Origin: Branchipolynoe longqiensis
Lineage: Eukaryota > Annelida > Polychaeta > Phyllodocida > Polynoidae
Direction of reading: 5' to 3'
Length of the DNA: 64,000 bases
Assembly: GCA_030323885.1 (NCBI GenBank)
Contig: CM059192.1
Coordinates: forward strand, 61,931,593-61,995,592
The notes under the pieces are model-generated. The model saw only the letters and a program-made list of their open reading frames with translations. It was not told the DNA's origin and ran no database searches. Below are positions 23,100 through 34,900 of the stretch, piece after piece. The translations under genes and the position numbers were made by a program. Positions within the stretch are counted from its first letter, which is position 1; each line of letters opens with the position of its first letter.

Positions 23100-24956
23100 T
23101 ATAGACCTATTTCATATGACGTCAACATAGGTATTTAGGTCAGTTCGGGTGCAGCTTGGCTGCAGGATGACACACGGTAACACTGCAAACTCAATGGCTA
23201 TGAGTAGGTACTCCAAAGTGATTTCTATTTTCAACAGGTCAGTATTACATCTTATATATCTGTACAGATCTTTTAAATTGGATCTCAATGATATAAAAAT
23301 CATTTAGATCGATTGACTAGCTGCAAAGTTATGAGTGTTTAAAGATTGATTTTTTTGCCCCGATTTGTGCACATTTCTAAATTAGCCAAATCTTGGATTT
23401 TAGGGTCCCACCTGGAAGCTATTTTGCATATGATCTGTCCAATATTAAAGAATCTCATTCTCTATAGTACAAATAAGAAGCTCAATTTTTTACAGACCAT
23501 CACTGTTAGTATTCTTTCTGAAATTTCATGTCAAACTTGCTAAATTCCTTAATTTCCAGCAACCACCAATAATAAATTCAGTGAAATAAAGAAAAATAGC
23601 ATAACTCCCGTTCTAATTGTCCTATCACAGCAATCTTTATACCAAAATAACCAGAATCAAAAGCTCTACATGATGACATAATTTTCTAACTGATCAGAGA
23701 AAGAAAGACAACATTCAATTTTAGGCATCGCGAGCTGACAATAAAATTAAGAAAAATAGCATAACTCCCATTCTAATTGTCCGATCACTGCACTCTTTAT
23801 ACCAAAATAACCAGAATTAAAAGCTCTACATGATGACATCATTTTCTAACTGATCAGAGAAAGAAAGACAACATTCACTTTTAAGCATCGCGAGCTGACA
23901 ATAGCCAAATTCTTGCAGCAGTCACTTCTCAGACCACGCTTGATGCGCATGATATAAATCTCAACCAAATATTGTTCTGGTTAGGTAGAGGAAGACTTAA
24001 GCTTTCTGATGATATAATTTTCAAAACGATCCTGATCAATTTTCAAGGAGGATTAATGTCTTAATGTTTTCACTCCTTCAGTTCAATCAAATTTCCCACT
24101 CAGAAACACTCATGCTTGATATGCTAATGAAGCCTAGATTCTTCTCTATCTTTTATTGGTGGTTATTTTTATCTCAGGTCAATGTACTCACCAAGCGATC
24201 AAGTTTAGGGAAGGGAGTAGCTCAGAGTGGATGAAAACAAAATCGGCGAGCATGCTCAGAGCTGCCGATGGTACCCGCCAACAAGTGTCCATTGACTGTG
24301 ATTTCTTTCATAATGATGATTAAAAGTCAGACACCCTAAAAGGCAAAAGAACAAGCTTTAATTTGATATAATTTTTATTTCAAACCAAGCAGAATTAGTG
24401 GAGATTCAAGCCTTTTTTAAACGGTTAAAATAGGTCAAATTTCGCGCTGCGGACACCGTATACGCCGACTTTGGAGTACCTACTATGAGCAATCTTCCTA
24501 CAGAAAAAGTGAAATATCTCTAAACCCACACCACCTAGAAACAAACTGCTTGGCGCACATACAGCAAACATATTCAATGAAAAGATTATATTAAATTTAT
24601 ACGGTTAGGGTTTTGCATTTCTATTAATTTGGAATAAAATTAACATTTTTCACTGCACGTATTGGCAAACTCAATGCATTGTCAATGGCCGTGAGCAATC
24701 TTCATACAGAAAAAAGTGAAATATCTCTCAAACTACACCACCTAGAAACAAACTGCTTGGCACACATACATAAAACATATTCAACGAAAAGATTATATTA
24801 AATTTATAAGGTTAGGGTTCTGCGTTTCTATTAATTTTGAATAAAATTGATGTGTTGCACTGCGCGTATTGGCAAACTTAATGGCAGTGTGCCTTCGTTT
24901 TGCAGCCAAGGTGCGCGCGCATACACAATGTTTATAAACAAAAGGGGTCTATATAG
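23100..24956. mobile_element. Outer inverted-repeat element (TATAGACC ends), split by a nested element
   Basis: Left end CTATAGACCTATTTCA; right end AAAGGGGTCTATATAG. Subterminal GCAGCTTGGCTGCA pairs with TGCAGCCAAGGTGC. It contains two ~205-bp tandem copies (about 24484-24690 and 24690-24890) of a module with CACCTAGAAACAAACTGC. The fragment 43200-43276 is another end of this family. Confidence 0.72.
23204..24483. mobile_element. Nested element with 16-bp inverted ends and 5-bp target duplication
   Basis: A 1,280-bp segment bounded by GTAGGTACTCCAAAGT and its exact complement, flanked by TATGA on both sides (23199-23203, 24484-24488). Removing it rejoins the outer element's module. The interior has a 161-bp tandem duplication (about 23591-23751 and 23752-23905) and no gene. 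Superfamily not assigned. Confidence 0.8.
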
Positions 24957-27111
24957 TAGGACCGAGTTACCCCTAATAGATATCGGGCTGTAACTGTAAA
25001 TAAGGGGTCGGTCTGGCATGATGTCAGTGGACAGGAGGCTGTGGGTAAAATGCCTAGGAAGGCATCTAAGGAGATGGACAACCGGTGATCAGGGTGGTTT
25101 AGGCGGTGTGGAGTTGGCATAAAGACCCAAGTGATGTCACTACTATATATAGTCATTTGAATCATCTGATTCTGGTTCTCATTACTGTGAAAATTCCAAG
25201 TAATTAAATGACTAGATTTGTTCTCAAACCAATCTTTATTTAACTATCGCCCAAGACCAATCAAACTGTACATCATACAATGCAGCAGGGCTGAGTCCGC
25301 GCACTAAACCGAGCTACCGAGTAATGTGCTGGGAGTGGTGTAGGGCATGACGGTGAACATTCTGGGTAGGGTGCCAGTAGGTTCCAAGTAAACTACTTCT
25401 GCTCACATGGAAAGTGGAAATTATTTATCTTTAAATCCCACCAAATACTAAATAAAAAGTATTTCTCACCCTGACATAACTGAGGGTGGGTAGCTTTAAT
25501 TGATTGTGGTTTAACGGCCCTACCACAGCGTCTACCTACTTGTGACAGTGTGCACTGAGGGTGGCTTCATGGTATTGCTACACGACGTGATGCCACTAAC
25601 AGCGTGCCACATGGGAAAAGCCTCCTCCATCCAATCTGGAAAAGGAGTACTGTGCAACACACATGTCTATCTAAAAACAACCGTAGCTGTAACCCAATCC
25701 CAAAGGATTTGGCAATTTTAACAAGGATTTTTAGGCTAAGATGTAATAAGCCATTGTCCTGAATTTGCTTCAGGATATTTGGCTATTTTGTGTGCCGACT
25801 TGAACGCAAAACGCACCCAAAGGGTCGGAGACCAAAGCTGAAAATACGATGAAGATAAACTAAACGCCCCATCTCGACTCCCCCCCCCCCCCCCTTCATC
25901 TTGTCATCTATTCACCACTCCCAGCTTCCATGCGCGTCTCTTCTGTTTAAACGTTGGTCTAATGAACAGGAAATCTGTCATTGGGCACCACGTTATTTGC
26001 ACTGACACTGAGAAGTAGCCGGTCCTGTCTACTGCGACCTTGTGACGGCAGCCATGATTGAAGGGCCGCGTAAAGCCCGCCCGGACGTCAGGTGCGGCCA
26101 GCGGAGAATACCCTATCACGTAACGAGCAGCTGAGTTGGTTTTGCTAGCAGTGTTGTTGGTGAAGCAGGGTAGTGCCGTCAAACTATTACATAATACCAT
26201 TTAGTGAGGGACATTCAGCTGCCCCAGGAGTGGACTATGGCCAGCGTGCGTGGCGAGCGGCTTCATGAGGTGCAGGGTAGTGGACAGCACTCATAACGCG
26301 GCCCTTATCCTAGGGAGGCGGCTACGCTCAGGACAGGGCTCCAGCAAACAATGTCCAACAAGAGACAACATGACTCGGCAGCAGTGCGAATTGTGTTCCT
26401 AAGTTCAATTGTGGCAATTGTTGAGACGGAGGCCCTCCAGTGGGATTGGTACCGAGCTCCGTAACATAGCCACCGAGCTTAGATCGGGATTCTTGGATTG
26501 CCTTACGATATATGGATGCGACTCTGGGGCCTAAGGCCAGACATGAATCAAACACAACAAAAACAAGACGAAGACTTGCAACAGGCCATTTTGAGTATAC
26601 CAGACCAGCATACATGTGCAATACAGTCGTACAATGGTTTCTGCAGACAAGACCATCATGTGTAGTACAGTTACAACATTGGTCTCTGCAGATCAGACCA
26701 CCTTGTGTTCAGAGTTGCACAATGGGCTATGCAGACCAGACCTGCCTTGGTTCAGCTGTCAGGCTTATCCACTTAGCCTGGGATAAATCAGAAAACAACA
26801 CGCACAGGTGGACATCACTTGTATTTGAGCTTTTCAATATCTAAAAAACTTGATTCCAGTAACATTGTCCCTGCATTTAAAGAAATATAAGAATAAAACA
26901 TGTATTAACTGCTCATCTAACCGTGGATCCACCTTCACCCCCACTGTAGAATTAGGCCCACAGAGAAAAATGGCTACAGGAGCCTACGGGGAATCTTTTC
27001 GATTCTCTGTGATGTCAATGTCTTCTTCAATATGGGCATTTTTGCACAGACACACTAGGTAGGGTGCCTTCATGTGAGAACTGTTTATTTTGAGTTCCAA
27101 ACATGAATCCT
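24957..27111. other. Non-coding stretch
   Basis: A SINE A-like piece (TTGTGACAGTGTGCACTG) lies near 25540-25570 and a C-run at 25880-25894. No exon recognised. Confidence 0.5.
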
Positions 27112-27114
27112 TTA

Positions 27115-27542
27115 AGGGGCTGTCACATTAGGGTTTTTTGCGGGAGCGTATGGCGGCGTAAGCGCGTTACGTCATATACGTCGGCATACGCCGTATACGC
27201 TACTCATACGCTACGCATACGCTACTCATACGCTGCCAGATGCCGGCGTATGTGAAGCGTATGAGGCATACGCCGCCATACGCTTTCATAAATCCGTCCG
27301 TCCAAATTTTGTTGTGCATGCTAAAAAAAACCCGACCTATGAGGGCGTATGGCTCATACTGTCAAAAAATGTCACAGCACGCTCCCATACGCTCCTCATA
27401 CGCTCCTCGTACGCTCCTTGTAGGTTCCACATACGCTCAAAACCACCCGAACGGTCACCAAATGTCATCATAGGCCGGCACGCGCAGGACCTACGTAGGT
27501 TTTCAATACGCTCCCGCCATACGCCGTAATGTGACAGGGCCT
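27115..27542. mobile_element. Inverted-repeat element, CTGTCACATTA family, copy 3, TTA flanks
   Basis: Ends AGGGGCTGTCACATTA and TAATGTGACAGGGCCT. Flanked by TTA on both sides (27112-27114, 27543-27545), like a PIF/Harbinger target duplication. The interior is rich in CATACGC and GCGTATG. Confidence 0.85.
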
Positions 27543-27706
27543 TTAATTAGGAGACACAACACTAGCTACTACACACCGATGCGTGGATAGAGAGGGGGCG
27601 CGTTCACGTCACTTCCGGTTGACAACAAGATCCGCCATATTGAGGCGGTGAAAACAACCAGATGACAGCAGTTCCTTTTAGTATCAAGTGTGTGTGAAAA
27701 GTCACT

Positions 27707-28210
27707 ACTACGATCTAATTCTGTTATTTAGAACCATCAATGTTCACTCGGGCTTTGAAACAATGTTATTTAGAGGATAGCTTACTCAATAAGTGAAATT
27801 CGGCTCAAATTAAACGCAAAATCCGAGCGATATGAAGGCCGGTGTATGCGGTGGAGGCGGCACTGGCCATTGCAAATGCAAATGAAACAAAAAGCACAAA
27901 TCTATTCACTGCTACGATCTAATTCTGTTATTTAGAACTATGAATATTCACTCGGGGGTTGAAATAATGTTATCTAGGAGCATAACTTACTCAATAAGTG
28001 AAATTCGGTCAAAGTAAACCCAAAATCCAAGCGACATTAAGGCCGCCGCAGCATCAGCAGCGTTATTGCTGTTGTCACTGTACTTTCACTCGGATTTTGG
28101 GTTTAATTTGACCAGAACTTCACTTATTGTGAAAGTTATGCTTCTAAATAACATTATTAAAACCCCCAGTGAATATTCATGGTTCTAAATAACAGAATTT
28201 GATCGTAGTA
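27707..28210. repeat. Three-copy inverted/direct repeat with the CAATAAGTGAAAT module
   Basis: Direct copies at about 27707-27830 and 27909-28033 (CTACGATCTAATTCTG to AATCCGAGCGA) and an inverted copy at 28092-28210. The shared words TTACTCAATAAGTGAAAT and AATTCTGTTATTTAG tie it to the elements at 4930 and 14505. Confidence 0.85.
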
Positions 28211-28359
28211 GTGAATAGATTTGTGCTTTTGTTTTATTTACATTCGCTTCAATCCTGCCATTGTGTTCACCGACCCGAATAGTTGCTAGGGCGCGATGTG
28301 CTAAGTACCCAGATGTCTGCGCCCTCCTGTGGTGACCGAATTGTTCATAATTGCATACC

Positions 28360-28640
28360 TTTGTTTTTGTTTGTTTGTTTGTTGTTGTTTTACGTCCTAG
28401 CAACATCTGTCATATTAGGACGGGTACCGACTTGTGACAGTGCGCATCCTGGCGACTTTATAGTGCTGTCTCACTGGGAAACCAGGCCGCCGGGACCATG
28501 ACCTGGTATCCCACTCAGTCACATTATCCTGACACTGAGCACACCAGTCCTTGCCCTGTCCTAGTAATGCCGAGCGAAGTGACAAGCACCAATTTTCAAG
28601 TCATTGGTTTGACTCGACCATGGCCCGAACCCACCTGTTG
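28360..28640 (-). mobile_element. SINE family A, 5'-truncated copy
   Basis: Long TTTG-rich tail (28363-28385 on plus) then the full body. Homology stops within the tRNA head after GACTCGACCATGG. Confidence 0.85.
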
Positions 28641-28794
28641 TGTGGCAGTAATGGGCCTTGTGCCGACCCGCGTCTACATGAACAGACGATAAGGGATGTC
28701 TTAGTGCAGGTTCGTACAGTTAATTCGGATACAAGTAGCCTTGTACTTGTAGTGATGACCGGTGCCTACCCCACACTACCTCTACTGACTGAAG

Positions 28795-29540
28795 GGTGCA
28801 TTCCATATACGCGTAATGCGTTATGCGTTATGCGAATGCCAGCATTCCATATACGCGTAATGCGTTATGCGTTATGCAGTGAAGTATATAAACATGTTTG
28901 CACTGTCCCATTATTCATATTTCTCATGAAGACTGCTTCCTAACAGGTCCGCCGCATAAACCTACATGTTTGCACCGTCCCATAAAGACCGGCTGTCCGT
29001 AATTATCAGTCGCCTCCTCCAGCCTTATATCAATGGACAAATGTGACTGATGCTTTTCTGTTCGCACCACCTTGTCCCGGCTATCCATAATTATCAGTCG
29101 CCTCCTCCAGCCTTGTAGGTTAATGCGGCGGACCTGTTAGGAAGCAGTCTTCATGAGAAATATGAAGAATGGGACGGTCCAAACATGGCTCAGTTTAGCT
29201 TGCTTAGAGGGATGTTAGGACCGTCCCAAATATGAAGACTGCTTCCTAACAGGTCCGCCGCATAAACCTACATGTTTGCACCGGCTGTCCGTAATTATCA
29301 GTCGCCTCCTCCAGCCTTATAACAATGGACAAATGCGACTGATGCTTTTCTATTCGCACCACCTTTACGCATTACGCACCGATCGCTACATGGAGCGATC
29401 GGGATAATGGATTTCTGTCGCATTCGCATTACGCATTACGCGTGTATGGAATGTAGCTCATAGGTTTCAAGGCGTTTCGATTTTTTGTCGCATTCGCATT
29501 CGCATTCGCATTACGCATTACGCGTATATGGAATGCAGCC
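28795..29540. mobile_element. Inverted-repeat element with GCATTCCATATACGCG ends
   Basis: Ends GGGTGCATTCCATATACG and CGTATATGGAATGCAGCC. Near both ends run GCGTTATGC/GCATTACGC words. Inside, a ~130-bp block (GAAGACTGCTTCCTAAC to TTCGCACCACC) occurs directly at 28928 and 29229, with an inverted piece at about 29083-29165. Confidence 0.82.
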
Positions 29541-32292
29541 TTTACGCTCAGTCCAGAGGTTTGGGCTTATGCTCTTCCCGGGACACCATCTTCCGGTAGT
29601 CGGATCATTTACTAACAACCATTCGTTGAGTACTTAATAAGCATGTATTTACTTTCATTCGTTCAGAGCAGTGCGTCTCCTACGACGACGTCTACATCTA
29701 CATGGGTGTGACTCTATATGTGACCATTCTGTGTGAACTATCACCAGTGGACTATTTCACATTGGTCGTCAGTCCTCGAGGTTTGCTAAACACTTTTCGG
29801 CTGTACACTTTATTTACTGTGCAGTAAATATACAATTTGTTAGTACCACTGGCTAGGCGCGCCCTGTGTTTTTTTGCTGGTTGACATTTAGAGTTGAGAG
29901 TGCATGCAATAGCTAGGTAGAGGGTGACATTTTAGGCGGCGGCTTGTGGGCCGTGTTTGTAAACTTGCCTGACGGGACGACGAGTGGTGCCTCTGGCATC
30001 TGGCATGTGGCACTAAATGATCTCATATCACGTATAGTACGTACAGTGGCACCTCACTGACCTGCACAACACCAGTTAAACGAACGGGGTGCACCACCAA
30101 CACGGGGCGGGGAAAGCACTCCAACACTTAGCTACAGGTTCGGTTCCCGGTGGAATCAAACCAATGACTTTAAAATTGATACTTACTGCTTTCTAGACTG
30201 TCGCTTGGCATTAATAGGATAAGGCAAGGACTGGTTAGCTCAGTGTCAGGATAATGTGATTGAGTGGGATATCTGGTCATGGTGCTGGCAGCTCGATTTC
30301 CCAGTGGGGCAACACTATGAGGGCCCACTGTCACAAATCGGTACCCATCCTGATATGACCAGAACCAACTTAGCTACAGTACAGTATATGCTGGTCACTA
30401 CTCGTACACAATACATTTAACTGTGCTTCTTTACACTGCTAACAATCATTTACCTCAACACTTGTAATGCTTAGGTAATAGATACACGATTGTGATTTGC
30501 ATTGATAAATTGCTGCTGCATCCACATATCGGTAATGTACGGTCTAAGAACTGATCAGAGTTGCAAATGTGTGAATGTTTCTCTGGTACTTACACGGTGT
30601 GTTAAGAAAACAGTCTGACTGAAGCATTTGCGATGAAACATAATAGAAGTAGCATTCCGACTACACAATAATAATTTATTTGATTGTTGTTTGTTTAAAG
30701 AAACAAGACAGTGCAAGCTGGGTTGTTATGGAGCTGTCAAGTAAGACTCATTTCCGTTCACACAAGAGACGGCTCTGTTAACGAAATGTTGTACTGTGCC
30801 GGGCCGGGCACCTTATACCGCAGTCACACTACAGCTTTCGACCACCTTAGACCAAAGAACCTACACTCACCAGCGACGCCCAGGCATCGGCAACCATTGT
30901 TTTGGTAGCAAGGACGTCACAGGTGAGAATGGGTTCTTTGGTCTCAGGTGGTCGCAAAGTAAGTCTGCTACGTCCCAACATAGCACACCAGTCAAACGGC
31001 ACCTATCAATGTTGGATCTACTTCAATATCATTATGACCTTGCTACAGCGCTTCCACGTTCAAATCCCTGTCGAGTCTGGCAGTTAGCCTGCACGTGTAC
31101 AAGTATAGCACCGCCGAGTGTGTTAGGCTGGGACCCTTCTTGTGGCTGACTCCGGTTTGCGCTGTGTGTCAGAGTGATAAGGCTTTTGGGAGCACTATAC
31201 TATATTTCCCTAATTTTCGAATTGTGGACAAATCCTGGCAGAAACAATTGAATCGTTAAAATATTATAACTTTGTAACTATTCAAGTGCCCTACATAAAT
31301 GTTATATCACTTGCATACCATTTAAAAGATCTGTACAGATATTTAAATTCTAATAATGAACTATTGCATTAAAAAATATCCATTTGGACTACTTAACCGT
31401 ATGCAGATTTATCCTGTTATAGTGTGTGTGGTTAACCAGGTGCATCTCGATGAAAGCAAGTTACCAGAGTCTGGGGATGACAGCTCATTGATCCAGTTTG
31501 TGTTGCACCTCATGCAGGGCGAAAGGAGAGGGGTCAGAGATTCGCCTCATAGTTAACTCCTCGACGACTGTCCGCGGAGCACACAGTTATGGGGTTAAGC
31601 TAAATTCGCAAATATAAATACAATTTCCATAGAAAACCCACAGGAGACAAAAACACTACTTAGAACACGTGCAGTACGACATGTAGCGGGCTGATTGGTT
31701 GCAGAGCCGGTATGTCCTGCCCCCGCTCGTTATTGGCGGCCTACCTGACCATCATGTGATGCTCCCTCCAGCGTTTGGAACCCTCGCTGGGCCCGTCTGT
31801 CAGGGCTGAGATTCGTGACCATGTGACTAGGTTTAATGTCCGGGTCTCCTCCACCACGAGTCACACTTGGTGATATATGTGGACTTGGTGATATATAGGT
31901 TCTCCTGAATAGGTACAAGGTTTCACATTCATAATTAAGGAGCCTGGCACCCTTTTCAGGTAATGCTATACCGTTCTATTGCATGAGTGCCTGTTTATTA
32001 TTCTCCCCAATAGACAAATTTGTGCGACTGATGTCAGCATAACTCGATGATTTCATTGGGATCGCTATGAGTGCCTTCTGACTTTACAATCACAGTCAGA
32101 CCCCAAAGGCCACAAGTCATATTCCATCGTGATAATTATGAATGTATAACCATGTCAGGATTGTATTACTATTATTCCACCTTTGAAATATTGATATGAT
32201 AAATTGTGAGACATTTTCCCAAACATAGAACGGTACTATGGGGTAAACAGTGGGGAAGGGATGGGGTTCGTGTTGACTCAAAGTGTACTTAC
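29541..32292. other. Non-coding stretch downstream of the SMURF exon
   Basis: Presumed SMURF intron, apart from a truncated SINE at 30128-30372. WW-domain wording was looked for on the minus strand and not found. Confidence 0.5.
30128..30372 (+). mobile_element. SINE family A, truncated plus-strand copy
   Basis: Starts in the box B region (GGTTCCCGGTGGAATC) and runs through the body to CATCCTGATATGACC. Confidence 0.8.
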
Positions 32293-32426
32293 ATCCTGTG
32301 TCTTTGAGGCGCTGGATTGCGTTGGACATGATGCGGACACAGCCCAGGAAGCCAGCACCTTGCTTCTTGTGTACCTTCTTGTTGTTCCAGATACTAATCG
32401 TTATAGAGTCCTTGTGCGCGATGTAC
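32293..32426 (-). CDS. Smurf: SMURF-type E3 ubiquitin ligase, next internal exon (second half of C2 domain)
   Basis: Continues the SMURF C2 domain of the exon at 54979-55087. On the minus strand an acceptor (TTACAG) is followed by G, completing Leu, then YIAHKDSITISIWNNKK, VHKKQGAGFLGC and VRIMSNAIQRLKDTG. This is the beta-sandwich end of SMURF C2 domains, with the nearly invariant KKQGAGFLG motif. The donor is GTAAGT. The exon is 134 bp and ends one base into a codon (expected Tyr). The intron joining the two exons would be 32427-54978, about 22.5 kb, and holds DIRS copy 1, a decayed non-LTR element, minisatellites and many foldback elements. The open frame runs a little past both splice sites, but the flanking residues do not fit the family. 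No further SMURF exon was found down to position 1. Confidence 0.92.
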
Positions 32427-32578
32427 CTGTAAGGATATAACATGGGGACAGTTAGACCACCATCGTCATATTACCTGAAAAGTTCATATATCACACGTAA
32501 AAAGGTGGCGGCGTCCAAACATGTGCTCCAAACACTATCAAAAGTAAACTACCTGTTAGGAAGCAGTCTCCATCCATG

Positions 32579-32786
32579 TGCTTAAGCTGCCTCAACTAAA
32601 CCTGTTGCGTTCATACATGCCACTTGGGCCGACTCAAGCTAGTTCGCCTCATCTAATCTACCTCGTGAAGCGGTTCACTTGAGGCAAACTAGTTGAGTCG
32701 ATTCAGCCCTAATTCGCCTCAGCTGAGCATTCACATGCCCGATCTGAGTCAACTGACATGAGGTGAACTAGTTGAGGTGACTTAAG
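32579..32786. repeat. Small foldback element next to the SMURF exon
   Basis: CTTAAGCTGCCTCAACTA at the left pairs with TAGTTGAGGTGACTTAAG at the right, with further GACTCAA/TTGAGTC pairs inside. It lies in the large SMURF intron about 150 bp upstream, in gene sense, of the exon at 32293-32426. Confidence 0.65.
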
Positions 32787-33270
32787 GCCCGTGTGTGACT
32801 ACGGCTTATGTGTGTATGTGTGAGAGTGAGTGAGTGAGAGTGTATATATTAGAAAAAGACAAAAGAACAAGAATGGCTTAAAAGGGAACTCTCTGGACAT
32901 AGTCATAGAATGCTGTACTATGTGAATGTTCATACCTAGTGATAAGATTAACAGATTTCCAGGCATGCCATACAGGTCTAGGTAAAGAGCCACCATGACC
33001 ACTACTAGCACTAGTGTTTAATCCATGAATACATTTCTGCTAGTATAGTCATACCCGGTTTGGTTTATCAAGTGCCCGTGTCAAGTTCATTTAACTACAT
33101 AATGAACCAATTCCATGGAACTTAAATTGGCTTCATCACTTTGAGAAGTGAACAAACGCATAAAAGAATATATAAAGCTGTTATGTCGGACTAAAAGGAC
33201 ATCAACGGCAGACATCTTAATTTCTCATCAACCAATTGATATGTATGCAATATTTCAGTTTTACGTTTAA

Positions 33271-33271
<1 letters not shown>

Positions 33272-33318
<47 letters not shown>
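33272..33318. repeat. (TA)n tract at the DIRS copy 1 terminus
   Basis: About 46 bp of pure TA, directly followed by the element end GTATAGTTATAC. Comparable tracts flank copy 2 at 56290-56378 and 61811-61864. Confidence 0.95.
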
Positions 33319-33321
<3 letters not shown>

Positions 33322-33677
33322 TAGTTATACGAGTCTTACCTGGGTATAGATGATGGATAACTGTTGTTTTCCCGAGGTATAAGCCTCGGGTAGACGTGGG
33401 CTAGGAGGAAGGAAGCACATCCGGGTCCAGCAATCTTTACCTACTTATTCAGGATAAAAATGATCTTTCAATACAATGGATACTATGATTTTCCCGTAAT
33501 GGTACACCAACGGAATAGACGTGGTAGGGTGTGGTGGGTGGGCCCTAGCCCATGTCTACCCGAGGCTTATACCTCGGGAAAACAACAGTTATCCATCATC
33601 TATACCCAGGTAAGACTCGAATAACTATACTATTTTACCTCGGAATACAGCCTCAGGCTAGCCTCAGGCAAGGGAGA
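33319..33677. repeat. DIRS copy 1 right terminus and internal complementary region
   Basis: The terminal arm 33319-33406 is complementary to 33543-33630, with 3 mismatches over 88 bp by eye. The adjacent 33631-33677 is complementary to the 5' terminus of the element. The two blocks touch without a gap, as expected of a DIRS internal complementary region that templates joining of the two ends. The 34-bp block 33401-33434 is the inverted terminal repeat matching 38668-38700. Confidence 0.9.
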
Positions 33678-33790
33678 CTTTTACATAATTAATTTTTATC
33701 CTTAATTTCATTCATTCTTATTATAACATGTTTATGTGTCATTGTATTAGTAATTGTATCATTCAAAGTTTTTGTTCTCACCTATTCTTG

Positions 33791-34900
33791 TTAGTTGGTG
33801 AGCAGGCGCTTTGCAATGCCGGTAGGCTTTTCTAGTCGTTTGTTGTAATGTTTTGCAAACGACTTAGCTGTCTTCCAGCCTGCGTGCGCTAGTATTCTTT
33901 TTACAGAAATACCGAGCAACCATGCCTTGGAAACCATGGCACCTCTGGTTGAGTGGGAAGAGTATTTGCCCGTATCCACTCCAGCCAATTTCAACACCCT
34001 GATTGTCCATCTGGCAAGGGTGTCTCTTGAAATTGCATTATGTGGCTTTATGAAGCTCACTAATAGTTGTTGTGATGCACGTAAGTCCTTTGTCTTGGAT
34101 ATATAAGCCCGTATGGCTGACACAACACATAATTTACGATCATTTGGGAAGTAGTCTAAGTGGACCGTAGATAAAGGGTAACCCAGCGTGTTTGATTTGA
34201 GCAATTGTGCTAAATCAAACGTAGCTTGTTTCTTGTCTATTTCTAATCCCGTTAAGGATAAAGCAACAATCGTCTGTCCTCTGTGTCCCGTTACTAATAG
34301 TAACAAGACCGCGACCTTAAAACCTAATTGTTTTATATCTAACCAAGAGTTGTGAGGCCAAGCCTGGAACAACTTAAATACTATAGAAACATCCCAAAAG
34401 CGACTATACTTTGGTTTTGGAGGATTCCTTTGATAAATTGACCGAAGTAAATAATGAAGGACATAATGTTTACCAACTGTTTCGCCGTCAATTCTAGGTA
34501 ATATAATTGATAATGCGCATCTTGCCGCATTGACCGCCCCAAACCCTAGTCCCTCATCCTCTAGAGAACGAAGAAAACGGGCTACTTGTGCAATTGTTGG
34601 ATTTGTTGGCTTAACTTTCATTAGCAAACAATGTACACCCCATTTCTTTAAATAAGTTGTGTACATTTTAACAGTTCCTGGCCTCCATGCATCAGCTACT
34701 ATCCTGTCTTCCGTAATTTTGTCTAACCCAAATTGCTGCAGCTGTTTTCTTAGAAAAGGAATGCCAATAGGGGTGTCGCTGACACGTCGCCGTGAACCAC
34801 TAGCGGTCTGTGGTGCGTTAGGTTCCCGGGTTTTCTTGGGAATCGTATATGTTCTTTTGCCAGTTGTGTAACTGCTGGCAGCCAAGGTTGCGTGTCCCAA
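33791..34900 (-). CDS. DIRS copy 1 tyrosine recombinase
   Basis: A 369-residue tyrosine recombinase, which in DIRS elements is thought to integrate a circular DNA intermediate without target duplication. All expected catalytic positions are present: Arg207 in TGHRGQT, His316 and Arg319 in HSTRGAM, His339/Trp342 in HAGWKT, and the nucleophile Tyr352 in AKHYNK. The N-terminal SAM-like half (about residues 60-190) has a typical helical core-binding pattern (RPGTVKMYTTYLKKW). The ORF is uninterrupted, although gag of this copy is broken. Its first 151 bp overlap the end of the RT ORF in another frame, exactly as in copy 2. The true start is uncertain: the ATG used is the first in frame. Confidence 0.93.
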   Translation of the reverse strand: MGHATLAASSYTTGKRTYTIPKKTREPNAPQTASGSRRRVSDTPIGIPFLRKQLQQFGLDKITEDRIVADAWRPGTVKMYTTYLKKWGVHCLLMKVKPTNPTIAQVARFLRSLEDEGLGFGAVNAARCALSIILPRIDGETVGKHYVLHYLLRSIYQRNPPKPKYSRFWDVSIVFKLFQAWPHNSWLDIKQLGFKVAVLLLLVTGHRGQTIVALSLTGLEIDKKQATFDLAQLLKSNTLGYPLSTVHLDYFPNDRKLCVVSAIRAYISKTKDLRASQQLLVSFIKPHNAISRDTLARWTIRVLKLAGVDTGKYSSHSTRGAMVSKAWLLGISVKRILAHAGWKTAKSFAKHYNKRLEKPTGIAKRLLTN

